The position numbers and the translations under genes are program-made. Below the pieces are notes generated by a model. That model worked only from the letters and a program-made list of their open reading frames with translations, ran no database searches and was not told the origin of the DNA. DNA of 64,000 nt from Pempheris klunzingeri. Its lineage: Eukaryota; Chordata; Actinopteri; Acropomatiformes; Pempheridae. The stretch is taken from NCBI RefSeq assembly GCF_042242105.1, contig NC_092014.1, forward strand, positions 7,124,874 through 7,188,873, written 5' to 3'. The first letter of the stretch is position 1; the number at the start of each line of letters is the position of its first letter. Shown piece by piece: positions 58,601 to 64,000 of the stretch.

Positions 58601-59023
58601 CATTGTGCCATAATATAGATTATAGAGACTTTAATTATCACAAATGTATTTTGTAATCTTTGAGGGGGTTCTTACATCCAAGTTAGGATTTGTAATACAC
58701 TGTTTGAAACATAGAATATTTATATTTTGGAAAGTTGATCGAAGCATAGCAACATTCAGGGATTCACCTCTGTAGCTGCGATGCAATGTGATGACAAATG
58801 AATGATGCTATTGATGTGAATTTGACAGAGAGAAAGTAAAAAAGGAAGAAAACAACGAAGGAAAGAAGATGATGAACAGAAGATGATGAAAATGAACCTA
58901 AAACAAGGATGATGGCATGATGTGGAACAAAGGCAAGGAGACTGTGAAGCAGAAGAGTTGTAGCCTCTCACCCATCTGCATCCTGGATGTTGACGTTCAC
59001 CCGCTTTGCTGCTCCGAGGAGCT
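35876..59023 (-). CDS. caskin1: Caskin1, CASK-interacting synaptic scaffold (exons 2-22)
   Basis: Twenty-one exons join in frame for about 1,385 codons: 59023-58972, 57583-57486, 54098-53953, 53758-53663, 53031-52910, 52622-52514, 52162-52054, 51465-51371, 49801-49687, 49132-48836, 47882-47784, 47687-47503, 46372-46291, 44477-44410, 43005-42898, 42340-42239, 42034-41896, 41138-40348, 40249-39595, 38922-38319, 35960-35876. Exons 2-8 encode ankyrin repeats ([38 protein letters not shown]), 9-10 the SH3 domain ([20 protein letters not shown]), 12 the CASK-binding motif ([12 protein letters not shown]), 16-17 SAM1, 18-19 SAM2 ([20 protein letters not shown]). Exons 19-21 encode a long Pro/Ser-rich tail, and the protein ends [20 protein letters not shown]. 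Exon 1 (about 30 residues) and the promoter were not found. Caskin1 is a neuronal scaffold whose tandem SAMs polymerise. Two segments, in exons 11 and 21, are absent from the human protein as I recall it. The ending and SAM sequences favour caskin1 over caskin2. Confidence 0.93.
36190..36640 (+). repeat. Dispersed repeat, family A copy 1
   Basis: In the last caskin1 intron. ACATTAGCATTTATTT, ATTCACTCTCCTGTTAACTC, GAGGGAAATAT and GAGCTGAAGCTTCTTATAAA recur in copies near 56030-56270 and 58140-58620. It is a family common in teleosts. Confidence 0.65.
37935..38100 (+). repeat. Short dispersed repeat (AGCCAGGCTAGCTGTTTCCC)
   Basis: In the last caskin1 intron. A related block, GGTTAGCTGCTTCCAGTCTTCATGCTAAGC-like, is at about 63566-63620. 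It is a common teleost fragment. Confidence 0.45.
38319..38922 (-). other. caskin1: caskin1 exon 21 with a Glu/Arg-rich helical insertion
   Basis: After [18 protein letters not shown] the exon encodes about 60 residues almost entirely Glu, Arg, Lys and Gln ([18 protein letters not shown] and following), then returns to the conserved [20 protein letters not shown] segment. The pattern predicts a single alpha-helix or coiled coil. The plus strand is correspondingly CTCCTC-rich. Confidence 0.7.
39120..39235. repeat. Fragment of the GATTAATC-rich repeat
   Basis: In caskin1 intron 20; contains TTAAATCGCTAATCTAATTA and TTGACTAATTATTTTAGCTG. Short and degraded. Confidence 0.35.
42989..43060 (-). 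repeat. 35-nt tandem duplication at the caskin1 exon 16 acceptor
   Basis: CACTACTGCCTGCTTCTAGAA occurs at about 42991 and again 35 bases higher, duplicating the exon 16 start and its TTCTAG acceptor. GAACACAGAACACAG units lie between, and related CTAGAACACA units continue to about 43125. Confidence 0.75.
43190..43760 (+). repeat. Dispersed repeat with internal direct repeats in caskin1 intron 15
   Basis: ACACTTGGTGGGTGTA occurs near 43268 and 43521, each followed by a GGACCCAA stretch; GCCTCTCTACCACAGA occurs near 43409 and 43463. A TGCACTAAATGGGCACGACC block follows. I recognise the combination from other fish genomes but cannot name the family. Confidence 0.5.
45983..48330 (-). other. caskin1 introns 11-14 and exons 12-14
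   Basis: Besides the exons at 46291-46372, 47503-47687 and 47784-47882 the stretch is AT-rich intron with a CA run at 47893-47909. The exon 13 acceptor is GTGTGTTTGTGTGTGGAG, a TG-rich tract without a pyrimidine run. Plus-strand ORFs here lie antisense to these exons and are shadows. Confidence 0.6.
48836..49132 (-). other. caskin1: caskin1 exon 11, proline-rich cassette-like exon
   Basis: 297 nt, both boundaries in phase 1, so it can be skipped without frame change. It encodes about 99 residues rich in Pro, Ser and Leu, with a ten-Pro run from a (TCC)n tract at 48868-48902. It falls between the SH3 domain end (VIKRAG) and the GSRAAELSP segment, which I recall as contiguous in human Caskin1. 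Splice sites are good (TGTCCAG acceptor, GTACAT donor) and the frame is open throughout. Confidence 0.6.
49629..49667. repeat. (CA)n microsatellite just downstream of a caskin1 donor
   Basis: On the caskin1 sense strand this is a (TG)n run about 20 bases after the donor of the SH3 exon ending at 49687. Confidence 0.9.
50430..50970 (+). repeat. Probable diverged relative of family B
   Basis: In caskin1 intron 9. The start resembles 56338-56390. It includes ATGAATGGAGCCCCGCCTCC, typical of teleost repeats. Low certainty on family and edges. Confidence 0.35.
51780..51960 (+). repeat. Possible retroelement 3' tail
   Basis: In caskin1 intron 8. GATGAAGGCCTCTAGGCCGA followed by an AATAAATTGGAGAAATTGAA tail resembles the 3' hairpin and tail of fish non-LTR or Penelope-like elements. 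Confidence 0.35.
54425..54743. repeat. Teleost dispersed repeat (GGGCTGCAACTA ends), best-preserved copy
   Basis: In caskin1 intron 3. The left end TAGAGCTGAAACAAT and right end CATTAGTTGCAGCCCTAAT form imperfect terminal inverted repeats. The interior has CAGCAGATTAATTAGTAATG. It looks like a short non-autonomous DNA element. Confidence 0.6.
54840..55560 (+). repeat. Possible degraded non-LTR retroelement fragment
   Basis: In caskin1 intron 3. Conceptual translation in shifting frames gives Lys/Arg-rich stretches and [15 protein letters not shown], reminiscent of the linker between endonuclease and reverse transcriptase domains of fish LINEs. It has stop codons and frame breaks, so it is non-functional if real. 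Confidence 0.25.
56030..56270 (+). repeat. Dispersed repeat, family A copy 2 (partial)
   Basis: In caskin1 intron 3. Contains GACACCTGATGAATGGAAGT, CAACATTCACTCTTCTTTTA and CTGAGGGAAATATGTTGTTC, then ends early relative to the other copies. Confidence 0.6.
56330..56700 (+). repeat. Dispersed repeat, family B copy 2
   Basis: In caskin1 intron 3. GTGGAGTCTTCCACAAAGCT and GTCGCACAAGAATGGCAGAG match the copy at 9660-10175. A third, more diverged relative lies at about 50430-50970, sharing AATAAATC...GTTTGACAAAAAA. Confidence 0.6.
58140..58620 (+). repeat. Dispersed repeat, family A copy 3
   Basis: In caskin1 intron 2. Shares GTAACATTAGCATTTATTTT, GGCCACCAGGTGAATATAAG, GAGAGCAGTGAGAGTGAACC and CAGATTCAGGTGATAATTGT with the family. 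Confidence 0.65.
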
Positions 59024-62000
59024 CTGAAACATACAGAGGACAGAGACGCAGAGAATTAGGGAACAAAGAAAGGGAATAACAAACTCTGTAGAAATACAGT
59101 CCAGCTTTAAATCTATTCACAATCCAGTGATTAATGTATTCTCTCTTTGTAGATAACATTTCATTCCCTGCAGGTGGATTTGACAGCTACACTGTTAGCG
59201 CTCTAAAGTTACAGTTATTTTATTTATTTATTTTGATGAAGTATTCATTGGTTTATCCTTTCTCTTCATTTTGTATTCACTGTGGCAAGGAAGTTCCAGT
59301 TTCTTCTCTCCAACGATGATAACAGAAGTCAAGGAAAAGTGATAAGGAAGATAAAGAGAAGTCCGTCTGGGAAACTCATCAGGAATCTATAAAAGGTCAA
59401 TGTACACTTTTTTGACCAAATAGATAAGAATTATATTCACATGCAAAGTCTAAGTTTCATCATTTCTCAAATGATGATAATTGTAATAAAGGCTGTTTTA
59501 CTTCAGTGTTTGCAAACATTACTAATATAAACAAACCTATTCCACCACCCAAAAAGATGAATAGTTTTGATTTAGTTGCTGCATCTTTATTATTAATTAA
59601 TGCATTTCAGCACAGCAAGGTTTACTTTGCTCTCGAGCAATTATAATCAAACTTAAAGGAATAGTTTGGGAACGCTTTCTCTCTGACACTCAAATGAAAG
59701 CTTCAGACCACTCTCATGCCTCACGTGAACCTTGGTCTTTGACAGAAAGATGAAGACACCAGGCAGCAGGAAGAAGCTCACAGACACAAACACTCACAAA
59801 GACCAACACACACACACGCACACACACTCTGAAAAGGACACAGTAAAAGCTGCTTGTTTGTCTCTCTGTCTTTACTTTTTTTTTTTTTTTTGGTCAAACC
59901 CTCATAATCCACAGGCCGTAATCTGTAGCTGTTCTGTAATCTGGGGAAAAGCTTCTCCCTCTCCCTGCAGCTCTATCTGCACTTCATCCCTTCATCCTCC
60001 TCTCACACTCTAATTTTCCCAGTAATTTGCTAAAGAGCGCGTGCTGATTGGTAGTTCTGCTGTTTCTGTTTACACTCAGCAGCTGACATCATCCTCTTGC
60101 ATGTGTGTGTGTGTTTGTGTGTGTTGCACGTGCACGTGTAGGTTCCCCCAATCTATCTTGGATTAAAAATAAGAACCATCCCTTCCCCCACAGCAGACGA
60201 ATCAATGACTGCAGATATCTGTGTCACCATGAGACAGACATATGACCCCCAACACAAAGTTATGACAGGACCACGACATCCAACACCTACAATTATTCCA
60301 CTATTTTTTACCACCTTTTGCCAGATTATCTTTTTTTTTTACTAAGCAGAGTCTGGATCATGGAATTATTTAATGATGCTTCCCCTCTGACCTACACCCG
60401 TGATGTATATTTAATCAAATATGCCCTCGAATAATTCATCCTTTCTTTTATTTTAGGAGCCACAGATTTACATCTTGAAAATGGCATCTTTCTTTCATAA
60501 TCGTCTGCTTAATTGAGTCAGTTACATTAATATTGTCTTAAATTTCAGAATAATGTGTTTTCCTTCTCTGACACTGAACTGTTTGTCTAAGAGCATTACC
60601 ATAATGTCTTTCTGATGGTGTCCTTGGACCAGGGTTCATACTTTTTATGATAATTTTAGGCATAACACTGCAACCGAGCCTCGGTAACCATGGTAACCCC
60701 TCGACGTGCCATTCTCGCAGACTGTCAATCACTTGGCAGGGATTACAATGATATTATTTTGCAGCATCTCCCTCCAATGGTAGCTATTTCAGAGTTTATT
60801 TGACATGAATTGATGTCATTCACGTTTAATTTGAAACCCTTCAATCTTAATAGAGAGCACAAACGAACTTGGAGCTACTGACACAGCAACCTTCAGCGCA
60901 GCAGAGCAGATTCCCGAACCTGAGGAGAGGTGAAGTGGAGGGTTTCTCAAGGGTTCTCATTACCAGAAATGTTCTGAAGTCCAGTTTTCATCACCTCTGA
61001 CTTCGCCTGTCATCATGCATTTAGAGTCTCGGTGTAACATGTAGCCTAAAACAAATGCCATCGCTGACATGACTTTTCTCTTTCTGGTTTCAGACGATTG
61101 CACACATATGCTAAAGTGACTGGACTCAGGGTCACCGTCACAGCACCCGCATTTTCATCAAAACCACAAAAAGGCACATTAACGAGATAATAGTGAGCAA
61201 TATGCAGATGATGTTATAATATAATATACTAGTATTAACATAAAGTAAGAATTTAAGTATCCCTGTTATCTAGGTGTATGTAACAGTTGCTTTTGCAAAT
61301 GTTAATGTTATAGTACTCAAACTGTTCATGTTTTTTGAGGTGTTCTTTACTTGCAGTATAATGATCACATCATGGCAAATAGCTTTCAGTAAATTAGTCT
61401 GAGGCACAAGAAGCTTCAATGCACAGTCATGACAATAAGGACGAAACTTGTTAATATGAGACGTCTCATTTTTTCATTTTTAAATCTCTTGAAATGGAGT
61501 TAGATTTATTACGCTTCAGAAAGTTGACACTACAAGTGCTAAAAATATACTAGACTTTCTGTTTATGCAGCTCTGGAAAGAATAAGGAATACATATTGTT
61601 ATAATTATTAAGATATAATTATGGCGTCCTTTTTGGAAATCACTGTTTTGTTTTTGAGAAGCTACAACTTAAAGGAAAGAACGCCTCTTTCTCTTTCTGT
61701 GGACCAAATTTTTAACAACAGCTGACCCAAGCTGACATGTTCACATGGTTTATTTTGTCAAACAGCCACATGTACCCCTAAAGACAGCTAATATTCACAT
61801 TTGAGAAACCAGAACAGCAGCACTTTTGGCCTTTTTGCTTGAAAACTACGATTCAAATGGTTAATAAATTTAAAAAACAGTGGCAGATAAATGTTTGTGT
61901 CAATTAATCTACTAATCTTTCAGATTTATAAATGTAACTGTTACCCATGGTTACAATATACTGTACACCGATTACAGATTATTATTACTATTATTATACC

Positions 62001-63189
62001 GATTATTTGGTTGTTAGTGTTCAGTGTTAATGAATCAGTGATAACTTTAACTGTATTTAGTACTCAGTGCTTTTACTAAGTTTAAAGTAGAATGAGTGTT
62101 TTGAGGAGGTGATCATCACTTTATGTGAAGCATCTGTTACTGACAAGCCACAAAAAGAAAATGAAAATGAAACTACAGCGTGCTACAGCAGAATGTTTTC
62201 CCTTAATATTTCTGCTGCTTTACTGCTGGTCTAGCACAGCACTGCTAGGTTTAGTTTGTGTAGCTGATGAATCAGTCCACTATAAAGTACAACTGGTCGT
62301 GCCAAAAAACATCCAATGTTCTTACACTTCCTTGATTCCTTCCTTGCCGATTCATTGTATACATTTCTTAGTGCCCATTTAAGTTAAAAGATATGAGATA
62401 CAATTATGATACGGATGTTCTCATATCTCTAAGATAAAGAGCTTTATTGCATCTGAGCCAAAGATAAGGAAGCCATTACCAAACGCCTTGCTTTTTGGAA
62501 GCAGGTTTGGCTTTTTAGGTGATCCATTCATCTAAGTGTAGAGAATCAATATCTCTTGATTCATTAACCTTTAAAAAGCCAACTTTGGAGCCAAAACACT
62601 GACAGAGGATCTGTGGAAACGGGAAACAGTGAGTCAAGTGATTAAAGCAAGATGATAAACATAAAGGGCAAATCTGGAGATATTCTATATGTTTCTTATT
62701 CTCAACAAATCCTGCTAAAAAGATGGAAACAAACAACAAACTCTTGTTTCTAACAAGCATGATCTGTGTAGATAAACCCTGATATACTGCAGCTCCAGTG
62801 AGCTGCATTTCACTCTCATTGTCGTGCTGGGTGACATGTTCCTTCATTATGATAAACACCACCTCTGTGGTTTCACACTTTTACATGATTCTGTCGCTGA
62901 AAAAAATTGCAAGAGCAAAAAATGTCTATTAATCCACCAGTGAAAATAGTCCCTAACGGTTGCAATTTTGTTAAAAATGTCCTCGGTCTTCACGGCCTAA
63001 AGACTGTAACTATAAAGATACATCTCCACTTCCTGCCAGAGTACAGAATTGGCGCCAAAATATCCTGGATATGGGCGCTGCTGTACTGTCCTGGTGACGT
63101 CATTTGGAGTCTGGACGGCAGCGATCCGGGCTGGAGCCGCAGCGTAGAGGTCCAGCCTGAACACCCACCTGAGTCAATCGTGGGTTAAG

Positions 63190-63520
63190 ATTAGCTGTCA
63201 ATCATGATGTCACATCCTCTTTTTATATCATCAAATAACTAAATAAAACCAAACATATCAGAAAAATGAACACTAGAGGATAGTGTAGTGAAATAAGAAC
63301 TACCACTATCTATGGAAAAAAATGTTTGTGTACTCCGTTCGTGGCCATCAAGATGTTTTGGCTTCACTTTAAGGGAGCTGCCATGTTGTCCATCCTTATA
63401 TACATGACTATGCCAAGCCCCCTGTAGATGTGTCACATTTTGAAACCAATCTGACTTAGTGGCTTCGCTTTTCAGACACGTAAGCTATGTCCGCTGCTTT
63501 TATACAGTCTATGGGCACAG
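63190..63520 (+). repeat. Teleost dispersed repeat ending TATACAGTCTATGG
   Basis: Contains TCAATCATGATGTCACATCC, AACTAAATAAAACCAAACAT, TGTACTCCGTTCGTGGCCAT, AGCTGCCATGTTGTCCATCC and ends TTTATACAGTCTATGGGCAC, a combination common in percomorph genomes. GC-richer DNA at 63040-63180 may belong to the same element. Confidence 0.6.
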
Positions 63521-63954
63521 AGCTCTTTAGTGAGGTGCTGGCAGGTGGATTTTGTTATCCTCCTACAGGTTAGCTGCTTCCAGTCTTCATGCTAAGCTAA
63601 GCTAGCAGGCTGCTAGCTGCACCAACATTTTTACCGTACAGAATTGAGAAGGGTATCGATTTTCTCATCCAGTTTAATTTCTTTAATCCCCAACATCAAA
63701 TTGTGAAATCTTGACAGAGCAAACGGCCGCCTCAGCATCTCCCTCTAACCCGCATCATTAGCATAACGTTTATAATACAAATGCAGTCAGGCACATGACT
63801 AACATCTGACGTGTCAAGTGTGTTTCTGTGCATGCGTGCCTTTCGTTGTGTGTTTTAAAGATGTTTGTGTATGTGAAGGCAGTGATTCTCCAGCAGAGAC
63901 ACTTGGCTTCCTGTTTAATAATTCAAACATAAACCGGGACTCACACAGTCACAC

Positions 63955-63958
63955 ACAG

Positions 63959-63992
<34 letters not shown>
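63955..63992. repeat. (CA)n microsatellite at the right edge
   Basis: CA run with one CAGT interruption at the start, within caskin1 intron 1. Confidence 0.85.
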
Positions 63993-63994
<2 letters not shown>

Positions 63995-64000
63995 ATGGAC

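Larger units (their letters stand above)
59024..64000 (-). other. caskin1 intron 1 (partial)
   Basis: No exon recognised; exon 1 with MGKEQEL-type start was searched for on the minus strand and not seen. Holds short (CA)n runs near 59802-59825 and 63955-63992, a TG run near 60101-60123, an 18-T run near 59874-59891 and the repeat at 63190. Confidence 0.6.

Noticed and set aside
60650..60730. Short GC-rich stretch considered for caskin1 exon 1
   Set aside because: No MGKEQEL-like start or donor in any minus-strand frame.

Overview
This window is vertebrate genomic DNA, almost certainly from a teleost fish. The genes are split into many short exons with GT-AG introns, dinucleotide microsatellites are very abundant (three runs of about 150-180 bp), and the introns carry repeat families I recognise as teleost-specific. 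Five protein-coding genes can be named by reading conserved exons. A sixth locus is a non-coding small nucleolar RNA host gene, and a seventh candidate is a microprotein gene nested in an intron.

Layout. 1-5.9 kb (+): 3' part of fam83g, from mid DUF1669 domain to the stop. 4.9-11.2 kb (-): 5' part of slc5a10 (exons 1-9). The two genes interlock: slc5a10 exon 9 lies in the last fam83g intron, and the last fam83g exon lies in slc5a10 intron 8. 11.2-14.3 kb: AT-rich intergenic DNA. 14.3-26.2 kb (+): complete chtf18 with 22 coding exons and a recognisable promoter; a 60-codon single-pass membrane ORF sits in intron 18. 26.3-29.5 kb (-): gng13, tail-to-tail with chtf18, with a probable distal 5' exon in a CpG-rich segment. 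30.6-32.5 kb (-): a six-exon non-coding gene with three box C/D snoRNAs resembling SNORD60 in successive introns, matching mammalian SNHG19 in content and position. 34.0 kb to beyond the right edge (-): caskin1, exons 2-22 and 3' UTR; exon 1 was not found and probably lies beyond 64,000.

Function. The genes are unrelated in pathway: FAM83G anchors CK1 kinases and acts in BMP/Wnt signalling; SLC5A10 is a Na+-coupled sugar transporter; CHTF18 is the large subunit of an alternative PCNA clamp loader; GNG13 is a G-protein gamma subunit; Caskin1 is a synaptic scaffold. From memory of human maps, the fam83g/slc5a10 pair corresponds to 17p11.2 while chtf18, gng13, the SNORD60 host and caskin1 correspond to 16p13.3, so two human syntenic blocks appear joined here.

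The observations most worth following are the tripled snoRNA cluster, the nested microprotein ORF, TG microsatellites that directly form 3' splice sites in fam83g, an intron of gng13 that is mostly a CA repeat, and two protein expansions in caskin1 (a proline-rich phase 1-1 exon and a Glu/Arg-rich helical insertion). All exon boundaries were set by eye from reading frame, splice consensus and remembered family sequences; none was confirmed by alignment software.
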